From assembly GCA_029564465.1 (NCBI GenBank), contig JAKQPY010000280.1, positions 1 to 38,007 on the forward strand: DNA of 38,007 nucleotides, written 5' to 3'. A model generated the notes under the pieces. The model did not search any database and had not been told where the DNA came from. It worked only from the letters and a program-made list of their open reading frames with translations. Below, one piece after another: positions 16,530 to 24,540 of this stretch. The translations under genes and the position numbers were made by a program. The stretch comes from JAGOEF01 sp029564465 (lineage in GTDB: Bacteria; Bacteroidota; Bacteroidia; Bacteroidales; ML635J-15). Each line of letters opens with the position of its first letter. Position 1 is the first letter of the stretch.

Positions 16530-19500
16530 ATGAGTATTTATAGTAGTGCAGTAAAAAAACCGATTACAACCATAATGATATTTTTGGCTGTAATCATTTT
16601 CGGGTTGTATTCGCTTACCCGTCTGCCCATCGATTTATATCCCGAAGTAGAGCTTCCGGCAATTTCGGTAGTTACAATCTACGCGGGAGCCAATGCCTCC
16701 GATATCGAAACAAACGTGTCGAAACCCATCGAAGATGCTTGCAACTCGGTCGAAAATCTGAAGGAAATAAACTCCACTTCACGCGACAATATGTCGATTG
16801 TTACCCTGGAATTCGAATGGGAAACCAACCTTGATGAAGCGGCCAACAATATCAGAAACTCACTCGAATTTGTGAAGAAAAACTTACCCGATGGGGCCGA
16901 AACACCCATAATTTACAAATTCAACAGCAGTATGATGCCCTTACTGTTCTATTCGGTGGTCGCCAAAGAAAGCTATCCGGGTATCGAAAAACTGCTCGAT
17001 GAAAAACTGGTTAACCGCCTCAATCGCATCGACGGAGTTGGCTCGGTTGGTATTCCCGGTGCTCCCGGAAGGGCGGTGTATGTCGAAGTTGATCCCCGTA
17101 AAATTGAAGCCTACAACATGTCGGTCGAAATGATTGGCGGTATCCTTCAGGCGGAAAACTTTAACCTGCCTGCCGGTAATGTCGAAATGGGTCAGATGGA
17201 TTATCAGCTTAAAGTGGAAGGCGAATTCGCCAACAGCGATCAGGTGAAGGAAGTGGTGTTGGGCAGTTTTAACGGACAGACCATCTACCTGAAAGACGTG
17301 GCCACGGTGCGCGATACGGTGAAGGATATGTCGCTCGACGAAAGAATTAATGGGGTGCAGGGTATCAGAATGTTTATCATGAAGCAATCGGGAGGTAACA
17401 CCATTGCGGTTGCCCGCGATGTAAAGAAAGAGCTTGAGGAAATAAAGAAAACCCTGCCGCCTGATGTAAAAATCGAACCCATATTCGACTCGTCAGAATT
17501 TATTACCCATTCGGTAAACAACCTGTCGGAAACACTACTTTATGCATTGCTCTTTGTGGTGCTCGTCGTGCTGTTTTTCCTCGGACGCTGGAGGGCTACA
17601 TTTATTATTGTTCTCACCATTCCTATATCGCTGATTGTAGCATTCATCTACCTGTCGGTAACGGGGAGTTCCATAAATATTATTTCGTTGGCCTCGCTTT
17701 CAATCGCCATTGGGATGGTGGTGGACGACGCCATTGTAGTTCTCGAAAATATTACAAAACACATCGAAAGGGGAGCTACACCGCGCGAAGCAGCCCTGTA
17801 TGCCACCAACGAAGTGTGGCTGGCGGTTATCGTAACAACCCTGGTGGTACTTGCAGTATTCCTGCCATTGACGTTTGTAAGTGGTATGACCGGTGTGTTG
17901 TTCCGTCAGCTGGGTTGGATTGTTTCGATAGTAGTAACAACCTCTACACTGGCAGCCATTACCCTTACCCCTATGCTCAGCTCGCTGATGCTGCGCCTGC
18001 GTCCACAGAAAAAATACCCCAAATTTGGTTATACCAATACCATCAGGCGCTTCCTTGATGTTGTTGACAGGGCGTATGAAAAACTTATACGCTGGAGCTT
18101 GCACCATAAAATTATTGTACTCGGATCTGCACTGGTGATTTTTATTTCTTCGTTTGCCCTGATGCCATATATTGGCACTGAGTTTATCCCGGAATCAGAC
18201 CAAAGCATGGTAACTGCAAAAATTGAACTTCAGACAGGAACCCGTGTCGAAGAATCGGCCAAGGTGGTGAAACAGGTCGAAGATATAATTAAAAAACGGT
18301 ATGGAAGCGAAGTTGAGTTGGTTTCAACATCAGCAGGTAGTAACGATGCCAGAGGTGTTTCGGCTATCTGGAGTACTTCCGGATCCCACATTATAAACAT
18401 ACAACTTCGCCTGGTCGATATCGATAAACGTAATCGTACATGCTGGGAAATTGGAGACGACCTGCGTGCCCAACTCGCCATGATTCCTGAAATTGTGAAT
18501 TACAGCCTGGCATTTTCGAGTGGTATGGGTGGGTTTGGCAGCCAGGATATTGAGGTCGAAATTTTTGGTTACGACTTTGATGTAACCAACAAAATTGCGT
18601 CTGAACTGTCGGAGAATATCAAAAAGCTCGAAGGTGCACGCGATATAACCATCAGCCGCGAAAAATCAAAACCCGAACTTACCGTAGTGCTCGATCGTGA
18701 AAAACTGGCTCAATACGGACTCAATACAGCAAGTGTTTCGATGGCAGTGCGTAACCGGGTGCTTGGATACACCGCCACAAAATTCCGGGAACAAGGCGAT
18801 GAGTACGATGTGATAGTTCGTCTCAAGGAAGATTACCGGGGTTCAATCAGCGATATCGAAAACATTACACTCATGAATGCACAAGGTGTTAAAGTGCGTC
18901 TTTCCGAAGTGGGCAAGGTGGTGGAACAATGGTCGCCTCCTACCATTGCCCGCCGCCAGAAGGAAAGAATAGTTTCGGTAACCGTACAACCCTATAAGGT
19001 TTCGATGGGTGAACTGGCTGCACAAATTCAGAAAATTGTTGATAATACCGATAAACCCGGCGATGTGATGATTACCGTGGGCGGGTCATACGAAGAACAA
19101 CAGGACTCGTTTGCCGACCTCGGTTTGCTGCTGGTGATTTCACTCTTGCTGGTATTTATTGTAATGGCTTCGCAGTTCGAATCATTTAAAATGCCATTGA
19201 TTATTATGTTTTCAATTCCTTTCTCGTTCTCGGGTGTTATTCTCGCCCTGTTTATCACGGGAACAAGCTTGAGCGTTATTGCCGCACTGGGCGCAGTATT
19301 GCTCATCGGTATTGTGGTGAAGAATGCCATCGTGTTGGTTGACTATATCAACCTGATGCGCGACAGGGAATACGACCTGTATGATGCCATTGCTCTGTCA
19401 GGCAAGTCCAGATTGCGTCCGGTGCTGATGACAGCCCTTACGACTATTTTGGGACTTCTGCCAATGGCCATGAGCACCGGTGAAGGGTCAGAAATTTGGA

Positions 19501-19682
19501 GCCCGATGGGTATTTCGGTTATGGGTGGATTGGTATTTTCTACAATTATTACCATGATTATTGTGCCGGTTCTTTACGCTTTGTTTACACGTAAAGGCGA
19601 AAAACTGAGAAAACGAAACATTCACCGACTGAAGTATAGTTTTATGGAAGATACCAACGATGTTAAAGAAATAAAAGAATAA
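16530..19682 (+). CDS. RND efflux permease (AcrB-type)
   Basis: This is the proton-driven inner-membrane pump of the operon, 1050 residues with the usual duplicated layout: TM1 near residues 12-30, a large periplasmic loop, TM2-6, TM7 near residue 530, a second large loop, and TM8-12. Proton-relay residues are present: Asp399 and Asp400 in GMVVDDAIVVLEN (TM4), and Lys931 in GIVVKNAIVLVDY (TM10). Those residues and the overall RND fold point to the hydrophobe/amphiphile efflux (HAE) type rather than heavy-metal transport. The substrate cannot be told. GAGG precedes it, and the PG0541-like gene starts 4 bases after its stop. Confidence 0.97.
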   Translation: MSIYSSAVKKPITTIMIFLAVIIFGLYSLTRLPIDLYPEVELPAISVVTIYAGANASDIETNVSKPIEDACNSVENLKEINSTSRDNMSIVTLEFEWETNLDEAANNIRNSLEFVKKNLPDGAETPIIYKFNSSMMPLLFYSVVAKESYPGIEKLLDEKLVNRLNRIDGVGSVGIPGAPGRAVYVEVDPRKIEAYNMSVEMIGGILQAENFNLPAGNVEMGQMDYQLKVEGEFANSDQVKEVVLGSFNGQTIYLKDVATVRDTVKDMSLDERINGVQGIRMFIMKQSGGNTIAVARDVKKELEEIKKTLPPDVKIEPIFDSSEFITHSVNNLSETLLYALLFVVLVVLFFLGRWRATFIIVLTIPISLIVAFIYLSVTGSSINIISLASLSIAIGMVVDDAIVVLENITKHIERGATPREAALYATNEVWLAVIVTTLVVLAVFLPLTFVSGMTGVLFRQLGWIVSIVVTTSTLAAITLTPMLSSLMLRLRPQKKYPKFGYTNTIRRFLDVVDRAYEKLIRWSLHHKIIVLGSALVIFISSFALMPYIGTEFIPESDQSMVTAKIELQTGTRVEESAKVVKQVEDIIKKRYGSEVELVSTSAGSNDARGVSAIWSTSGSHIINIQLRLVDIDKRNRTCWEIGDDLRAQLAMIPEIVNYSLAFSSGMGGFGSQDIEVEIFGYDFDVTNKIASELSENIKKLEGARDITISREKSKPELTVVLDREKLAQYGLNTASVSMAVRNRVLGYTATKFREQGDEYDVIVRLKEDYRGSISDIENITLMNAQGVKVRLSEVGKVVEQWSPPTIARRQKERIVSVTVQPYKVSMGELAAQIQKIVDNTDKPGDVMITVGGSYEEQQDSFADLGLLLVISLLLVFIVMASQFESFKMPLIIMFSIPFSFSGVILALFITGTSLSVIAALGAVLLIGIVVKNAIVLVDYINLMRDREYDLYDAIALSGKSRLRPVLMTALTTILGLLPMAMSTGEGSEIWSPMGISVMGGLVFSTIITMIIVPVLYALFTRKGEKLRKRNIHRLKYSFMEDTNDVKEIKE

Positions 19683-19686
19683 TACT

Positions 19687-19980
19687 ATGAAAGCAATATT
19701 CATTGTCTATAATATGGCCCTCACCGACAAGGTGGAATACATGATTGACGTGCTGGGAATCAGAGGCTATTCTCAATGGTCGAACATGCAGGGCAGGGGA
19801 AGCGAAACCGGAGATCCTCACTATGGCAACCACACATGGCCCGAAATTAATTCTGCCATATTAACCATTGTCGAAGACGATCAGGTCGAGAAAATCCTCC
19901 AAAAGGTGAAAAACCTTGATCATATAAACAAAGATGTGGGTATCCGTGCATTTGTCTGGGATATCACCGGAGGCTATTGA
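19687..19980 (+). CDS. PG0541-like small transporter-associated protein
   Basis: This 97-residue cytoplasmic protein has a ferredoxin-like alpha/beta pattern like PII-type proteins: strand MKAIFIVYNMAL, helix TDKVEYMIDVLGI, a glycine/tryptophan loop (SQWSNMQGRGSETGDPHYG), strand SAILTIVEDDQ, helix VEKILQKVKNL, strand VGIRAFVWDI. It resembles a family tied to RND operons in Bacteroidetes (PG0541-type). It starts four bases after the pump gene, so translation is probably coupled. A role in sensing or regulating pump activity is inference; no ligand is known to me. Confidence 0.82.
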   Translation: MKAIFIVYNMALTDKVEYMIDVLGIRGYSQWSNMQGRGSETGDPHYGNHTWPEINSAILTIVEDDQVEKILQKVKNLDHINKDVGIRAFVWDITGGY

Positions 19981-20003
19981 TAGCCACCGTAAACTACAAA
20001 AGA

Positions 20004-20037
20004 AAAACCGCCGGAATTTCCGACGGTTTTCTTTTTT
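20004..20037. terminator. Bidirectional intrinsic terminator
   Basis: AAAACCGCCGG (20004-20014) pairs with CCGACGGTTTT (20020-20030) around a 5-base loop, with one weak position. On the plus strand it is followed by CTTTTTT and would end the efflux operon transcript. On the minus strand the same stem (with a G-U pair at that position) is followed by TTTTTCTTTT and lies just past the tRNA-His 3' end, so it can serve both genes. Confidence 0.8.
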
Positions 20038-20039
20038 AG

Positions 20040-20114
20040 GGTGGAAGACGAGATTCGAACTCGCGACCTCCAGAGCCACAATCTGGCGCTCTAACCAACT
20101 GAGCTACAACCACC
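20040..20114 (-). tRNA. tRNA-His (anticodon GTG)
   Basis: The minus strand folds as a tRNA of 75 bases counting the extra 5' G (position -1) that marks tRNA-His and its partner C73. The D stem is GCTC/GAGC. The anticodon stem is CCAGA/TCTGG with loop TTGTGGC, anticodon GTG. The T arm is GCGAG-TTCGAAT-CTCGT. CCA is not encoded. Oddity: the acceptor stem GTGGTTG / CTTCCAC has two adjacent U-U mismatches (pairs 5-68 and 6-67). It has a good promoter upstream and a terminator downstream. Confidence 0.93.
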
Positions 20115-20126
20115 GTTTAAGGACTG

Positions 20127-20156
20127 CAAATGTAATGGTTTTTTACATTTTGCAAA
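20127..20156 (-). promoter_or_regulatory. Promoter of tRNA-His
   Basis: On the minus strand TTTG (20156-20153), an 18-base spacer and TACATTTG (20134-20127) match the Bacteroidetes consensus in full. Transcription should begin about six bases before the mature 5' end, so little 5' trimming is needed. The two boxes lie within an imperfect inverted repeat (GCAAATGTAA and TTACATTTTGC). Confidence 0.75.
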
Positions 20157-20190
20157 CATATCCTGCAAAAATTTCTATTGCAATTACGCC

Positions 20191-20451
20191 CTATGCCTGT
20201 TCGCCTTCGGTAATGGTAAATGTGAAACCTTCCATAATAGGATTGGTCAGCACTTTAGAGCATACTTCCCCGGTAATTTTCTCAGCTTCGGCTTTGCTCC
20301 CGGCTTCAACTACAAAGCTGATGTGTTTGCCGATTCTTACGTTTTCAATTTGTTGATAACCCGATTTGTGTAAACTGTGGTTAACGGCTTTACCTTGTGG
20401 GTCGAGCAGGGCTTTGAGCGGCATTACATCGATGTGGGCAATAAATTTCAT
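20191..20451 (-). CDS. purS: FGAM synthase subunit PurS
   Basis: PurS is the small subunit that, with PurQ and PurL, converts FGAR and glutamine to FGAM in purine synthesis. The 86-residue length and the conserved stretch LLDPQGKAVNHSLHKSGY, followed by IENVRIGKHISF and VCSKVLTNPIMEGFTFTI, identify it well. Its ATG overlaps the stop codon of pssA in an ATGA, so translation is likely coupled. purQ and small purL are not nearby in this window, and the linkage to a phospholipid gene is not an expected one. Confidence 0.9.
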   Translation of the reverse strand: MKFIAHIDVMPLKALLDPQGKAVNHSLHKSGYQQIENVRIGKHISFVVEAGSKAEAEKITGEVCSKVLTNPIMEGFTFTITEGEQA

Positions 20452-21164
20452 GACGGTATTTTTGTTTTATTAGTAATTGCTGTTGCAGCCGACAAAATTA
20501 TATAAAAAACCATAACCAACCACAATCCGGCTGCGCTAAAAATCAACAGCAAAATAATTGTGGACAGCGCAAATACATAACGAATGACATTCTCCTTTAG
20601 TCGTAAGTTTCTGAATTTCAGCGAAAACATGCGCAAATTCGAAATCATCAAAAGGTTAATCATCAGAATTTGAATGTGAATAACAGGCACACGCAGAATG
20701 ATATCCGGCAGGCCAAATGGCAGTCGGTTCCCAAAAACAATCAGCGAAATAACATACAGTGCCGAAGCGGGAACCGCAAGTCCCTGAAAATCATCGCTGG
20801 GTGGCCGGGTGTTGAAGCGCGCCAGACGGTAAGCCGAGAATAATGCCAGTCCGAAAGCATGGTAAACAAACCATTCAGGCAGGCCGCCTGTCTCCTGTTG
20901 TTGCAGGTAGCAAAAAACGAGAACTGCCGGTGCCAATCCAAAGCTTATCAGGTCGCTCAGCGAATCGAGTTGCTTGCCGAATTCGCTGTAGGCGTGCAGC
21001 AGTCGTGCTGCAAAACCATCGCAAAAATCGCAGACAGCCGCGGCAACAATCATCCAGAATGCAGTCTCGAAATGCCCCGAAAACGCCGAAACAATGGCGG
21101 CAACACCAAAAATCAGGTTCATCGAGGTGATGAGGTTGGGAACAATATACCGGAGTTTTTTCAT
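20448..21164 (-). CDS. pssA: CDP-diacylglycerol--serine O-phosphatidyltransferase
   Basis: PssA makes phosphatidylserine from CDP-diacylglycerol and serine at the inner membrane, the first step to phosphatidylethanolamine. The 238-residue protein carries the CDP-alcohol phosphotransferase motif DG-x2-AR-x8-G-x3-D-x3-D at residues 49-71 (Asp49, Gly50, Ala53, Arg54, Gly63, Asp67, Asp71). Around it are several hydrophobic segments (about 10-45, 75-95, 105-120, 135-160, 185-230). The N terminus LRYIVPNLITSMNLIFG is typical of the PssA subgroup rather than of PgsA. It overlaps purS by four bases. Confidence 0.92.
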   Translation of the reverse strand: MKKLRYIVPNLITSMNLIFGVAAIVSAFSGHFETAFWMIVAAAVCDFCDGFAARLLHAYSEFGKQLDSLSDLISFGLAPAVLVFCYLQQQETGGLPEWFVYHAFGLALFSAYRLARFNTRPPSDDFQGLAVPASALYVISLIVFGNRLPFGLPDIILRVPVIHIQILMINLLMISNLRMFSLKFRNLRLKENVIRYVFALSTIILLLIFSAAGLWLVMVFYIILSAATAITNKTKIPS

Positions 21165-21277
21165 CGGAAAGGTTTTTTCGGTTGTGTTTTGGCAGATATA
21201 ATCTTCAGCACGGCAATATTTTTCGGTTTATGGAGTTAATCAGAAAATAATTAATTTTACAGTTTAATTCATTCATT

Positions 21278-22366
21278 ATGCTATTGCGTGCAAAATTAGT
21301 AATTCTTGCGTTGTTTCTAAGTGGAATTGTTTTTTCGCAAACCGCTCCCAAATACAGTAACGAATTTCTCTCAATAGGTGTGGGTGCCCGGGCTTTGGCC
21401 ATGGGTAATTCGGTGGTGGCCTCGGTTAACGATGTTACTTCGCTCTACTGGAACCCGGCCGGTCTGGTGCAACTCGACCGCCAGTTCGAAGTAGGAGGGA
21501 TGCACTCCGAATATTTTGCCGGCCTGTCGAAATACGATTTTCTCGGGGCTTCTTACAAAATCGACGACAATTCTGCGTTGGGTCTTTCAATGATTCGTTT
21601 TGGCGTCGACGATATCCCTAATACACTCGACCTGATTGACGACGACGGAAATATCCGTTACGACCGCATTTCGTCGTTTTCGGTGGCCGACTATGCCTTT
21701 ATGCTTACTTATTCGCGTAAGGCTCCCGTCGAAGGGCTCACCTACGGAGCCAACCTGAAAGTGATCCGCCGCATTGCCGGAGATTTTGGTGGTGCCTGGG
21801 GCTTCGGTTTCGACCTCGGTGCCCAATATCACTACAACAACTGGTTGTTTGGCGCACAGGCACGCGACATTACCTCTACCTTCAATGCCTGGAGTTACAA
21901 CACCGAAACCTTCCGCGAAGTATTCGAAGAAACCGGTAACGAAATTCCCGAAAACGGGCTCGAAATTACCCTGCCGCGCTTGCTGCTCGGTGCCGGTTAT
22001 AAATTTATCCTGCCAAAGAACTTTACAATTTATCCCGAACTGGGTATTGATGCCACGTTCGATGGTAAACGCAACACCTTATTACGTACTTCGGTAGCCA
22101 GTTTCGACCCGCACCTTGGCGTCGAAATTGCCTACAACAACCTCATTTTTGTGCGTGGCGGTTTTTCGAATTTTCAGCAAATACCTGATTTCGACGACAC
22201 CGAAGTGCTTTCGTGGCAGCCCAATATCGGCCTTGGTGTGCACTACAAAGGCTTCCGCATCGACTATGCCATGACCGATATCGGCAACCAGAGCATCGCA
22301 CTTTATTCGCACGTTTTCTCGCTCAGTTATCGCTTCAACGCCATAAAAACCCAGTCCAGCTTCTGA
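21278..22366 (+). CDS. PorV/PorQ family outer membrane protein
   Basis: This 362-residue protein is a predicted outer-membrane beta barrel. After a signal peptide (ending GIVFSQ) comes the family hallmark SIGVGARALAMGNSVVA, then DVTSLYWNPAGLVQL. Alternating strands follow to the C terminus, which ends in an aromatic-rich strand (YSHVFSLSYRF). The family includes PorV, the shuttle that helps deliver T9SS cargo, and PorQ, but porU and other T9SS genes are not beside it, so it may be one of the many uncharacterised members. It is divergent from pssA. Confidence 0.85.
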   Translation: MLLRAKLVILALFLSGIVFSQTAPKYSNEFLSIGVGARALAMGNSVVASVNDVTSLYWNPAGLVQLDRQFEVGGMHSEYFAGLSKYDFLGASYKIDDNSALGLSMIRFGVDDIPNTLDLIDDDGNIRYDRISSFSVADYAFMLTYSRKAPVEGLTYGANLKVIRRIAGDFGGAWGFGFDLGAQYHYNNWLFGAQARDITSTFNAWSYNTETFREVFEETGNEIPENGLEITLPRLLLGAGYKFILPKNFTIYPELGIDATFDGKRNTLLRTSVASFDPHLGVEIAYNNLIFVRGGFSNFQQIPDFDDTEVLSWQPNIGLGVHYKGFRIDYAMTDIGNQSIALYSHVFSLSYRFNAIKTQSSF

Positions 22367-22523
22367 TAACCTAAGCCCTTTGTGTCCTGACGCGAAAATA
22401 AACAAAGCATTTAGTAAGACACGACTTCGGAGCCAGCGAGGACCTATTACGAGAAGTCAAATAATTATCTTAAGAGAATTACACATTTGAATCTCAGAAC
22501 CTAAAAAAAACCGAAAAGCAGGT

Positions 22524-23846
22524 TTACTTTTTATTCACAATTTCTTTCAGCCATCCCGCAATGGCCTCAATAGCCATAAAATCAACATTTGCCGGCTTTT
22601 CATATTCTTCGGGGTATGACTTCTCATCGCCCGAAACATACAAATGATTCAGTTTGTTGAACATCCAGAAACTTACATTTTCTTTCCCTTTCAAGGCCTT
22701 TTTCCATAACTCAAAATCTTTGGTGGTAACCTGATAATCGCGCCCTCCCTGCATGACCATTATGGGGATAGTAAGTGCTGCGGCCGTTTTGCACTGATCG
22801 TAATTTTTAAGATCGTACCAGTATGATGCCGGTATTCCAAAGGGAAGCCCAAGGGTGTTTTTGGCTGCATCGCCGGTTTCGAGCTTATCCACATTGGCCA
22901 GCTGTTCGTCGAGCATCTTGAGTTTTTTCTTCTCATCGGAACTGAGGCCATCGCGTTTGTACAAATAGCGCATCTGATCACTGATGAGGTTTTGCATAGG
23001 ACGTGCATTGCCCGACATGATAATAATTCCTCCGATATGATTGTCCAGACTGTCAGCAATACGGGGTGCCAGCATTCCGCCCAGACTGTGGCCCAAAACG
23101 AAAATTTTGTCGTATGGATATCCCAGTACATCATGGCAATAGTTTACCGCCGAAACAGCATCCTCAATAGCCTCTTCATACACTGTAAAGCTGCGGTTGC
23201 CAAAGGCTTCGGGGTACACATAGCTGCGCTTGTCGAACCGAAAACTGTTGATGCCGAAGGTTGCCAGACCCTGCGCGATATCCAGAAAAACCTTGCTGCC
23301 GCCGATACTTTCGTCACGGTCCGATGAACCCGATCCATGCACCATCACCACCATCAGTGAGTCCTGATTTAACTTGGGTTCAACCACGGTGGCCGACATG
23401 GAGAAAAGTCCCGACTGAAAACGAAAATTCCTGCTGCTGGCTGCCATTGTGTACCTTTCGCGATGTTGAATTGCTGTGTCATAAGGCTGGTAGCGAAAAC
23501 CGGTTAGCTGGCCATTCTCGAATGAGTAGTTCAGCTTTATGGTCTTTTTTTCGGTATTGACTACACGATATACCACATCGTATTTACCGAAAATGTCACT
23601 TTTTATGCTGTGTTCCCCTGTGATATGGCCATAGTTTTTGATGAACTTTGTCCAGGCTCCTGCCCAGAAAGCGCTGTCGGCAGGAGGTTTGGCATGCAAT
23701 AGCTGCGATGCCCCGGTATAGTCGCCTTTTTCGAGCAGCTCGGTAAACTTGCGTGCTGTTTCGGTGTTGTAGTGCTGGGCAAAAACATAAAGCGTAATAT
23801 GCAACATCACCACCAACAGGCTAATACAACGGTATATTGTTTTCAT
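22524..23846 (-). CDS. Secreted alpha/beta hydrolase with DUF3887-like domain
   Basis: This 440-residue protein has a signal peptide (residues 1-23, ending YVFAQ), a DUF3887-like domain (about 28-120, beginning ETARKFTELLEKGDYTGA), then an S33/dienelactone-type alpha/beta hydrolase domain. The oxyanion region is VMVHGSGSSDRDES. The nucleophile is Ser254 in LGHSLGG. The acid is likely Asp370 in VMQGGRDYQV and the base His401 in NKLNHLYVSG. It is probably an esterase or peptidase outside the cytoplasm; the substrate is not known. It stands alone and is divergent from the bifunctional-nuclease gene. Confidence 0.88.
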   Translation of the reverse strand: MKTIYRCISLLVVMLHITLYVFAQHYNTETARKFTELLEKGDYTGASQLLHAKPPADSAFWAGAWTKFIKNYGHITGEHSIKSDIFGKYDVVYRVVNTEKKTIKLNYSFENGQLTGFRYQPYDTAIQHRERYTMAASSRNFRFQSGLFSMSATVVEPKLNQDSLMVVMVHGSGSSDRDESIGGSKVFLDIAQGLATFGINSFRFDKRSYVYPEAFGNRSFTVYEEAIEDAVSAVNYCHDVLGYPYDKIFVLGHSLGGMLAPRIADSLDNHIGGIIIMSGNARPMQNLISDQMRYLYKRDGLSSDEKKKLKMLDEQLANVDKLETGDAAKNTLGLPFGIPASYWYDLKNYDQCKTAAALTIPIMVMQGGRDYQVTTKDFELWKKALKGKENVSFWMFNKLNHLYVSGDEKSYPEEYEKPANVDFMAIEAIAGWLKEIVNKK

Positions 23847-23892
23847 ATCGAATTTATTGATTTAACAGGGCAAATATAAAAAATCAAATTAC

Positions 23893-23900
23893 TATCTTTG
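23893..23900 (+). promoter_or_regulatory. -7 box before the bifunctional-nuclease-family gene
   Basis: TATCTTTG fits TAnnTTTG exactly. No clear -33 TTTG is seen at the right distance. The predicted start near 23906 rules out the upstream ATG at 23903 as the likely start and supports the ATG at 23922. Confidence 0.5.
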
Positions 23901-23921
23901 CCATGTTGCAAAAGCCGATTG

Positions 23922-24515
23922 ATGAAAAAAGTAAGATTGCAGGTATTGGGATTGTCGTATAGCCAAACGCAGGCGGGTGCTTATGCGCTTATACTTTCGG
24001 TCGAAAACAGCGAACACCGCATCCCCATCATCATCGGCAGTTTCGAAGCCCAGGCTATTGCCATTCAGCTCGAAGACATCATCACAGCCAGACCACTAAC
24101 CCACGACCTTTTTCTGCATGTTTCGCAACGCTATGCCATCGAAATGAAAGAAGTGCTGATTTATAAACTCGAAGAAGGGGTGTTCTATTCTCAACTGGTG
24201 ATGATGCTCAACAACCAGATCGAACTTATCGAGTCGCGTACTTCTGATGCCGTAGCTCTGGCTCTTCGCTTCAAATGTCCTATTTATACTACCGACGATA
24301 TTGTCGAAAAGGCCGGCATTGTGCTCAACCTGCCCGACGAGGAAAACCCGGAACCCGATTCCGACAGAAGCCAGGGCAGCGTGCGCAAAAGCAGCGATAT
24401 CAGCGAAGCTTCGGTTGAAGAACTCGAAGCCATGATGCAGGCAGCCATCAACGACGAAAACTACGAGTTGGCAAGTAAAATCCGCGACGAAATCGGCAAG
24501 CGCAAAAAAGACTGA
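23922..24515 (+). CDS. Bifunctional nuclease family protein (DUF151) with UVR motif
   Basis: This 197-residue cytoplasmic protein has the BFN/DUF151 domain in its first 140 or so residues: LSYSQTQAGAYALILS, then RIPIIIGSFEAQAIAIQLE, RPLTHDLFLHV and SRTSDAVALALRF, all typical of the family. A linker with Ser/Asp/Glu follows, then a C-terminal UvrB/UvrC-type helical hairpin (EELEAMMQAAINDENYEL to the end). Family members have been described as nucleases in plants and Thermotoga; the bacterial role is unclear. I chose the ATG at 23922 because of the -7 box at 23893 and because the family's N terminus is KKVRL-like. The permease gene starts 25 bases later and may be co-transcribed. Confidence 0.88.
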   Translation: MKKVRLQVLGLSYSQTQAGAYALILSVENSEHRIPIIIGSFEAQAIAIQLEDIITARPLTHDLFLHVSQRYAIEMKEVLIYKLEEGVFYSQLVMMLNNQIELIESRTSDAVALALRFKCPIYTTDDIVEKAGIVLNLPDEENPEPDSDRSQGSVRKSSDISEASVEELEAMMQAAINDENYELASKIRDEIGKRKKD

Positions 24516-24540
24516 TTTTTCCATTAACACATTTCATATT

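Noticed and set aside
21278..22366. Calling this gene porV itself
   Set aside because: The family signature is clear, but porU and other T9SS genes are absent nearby, and the PorV/PorQ family has many members of unknown role.
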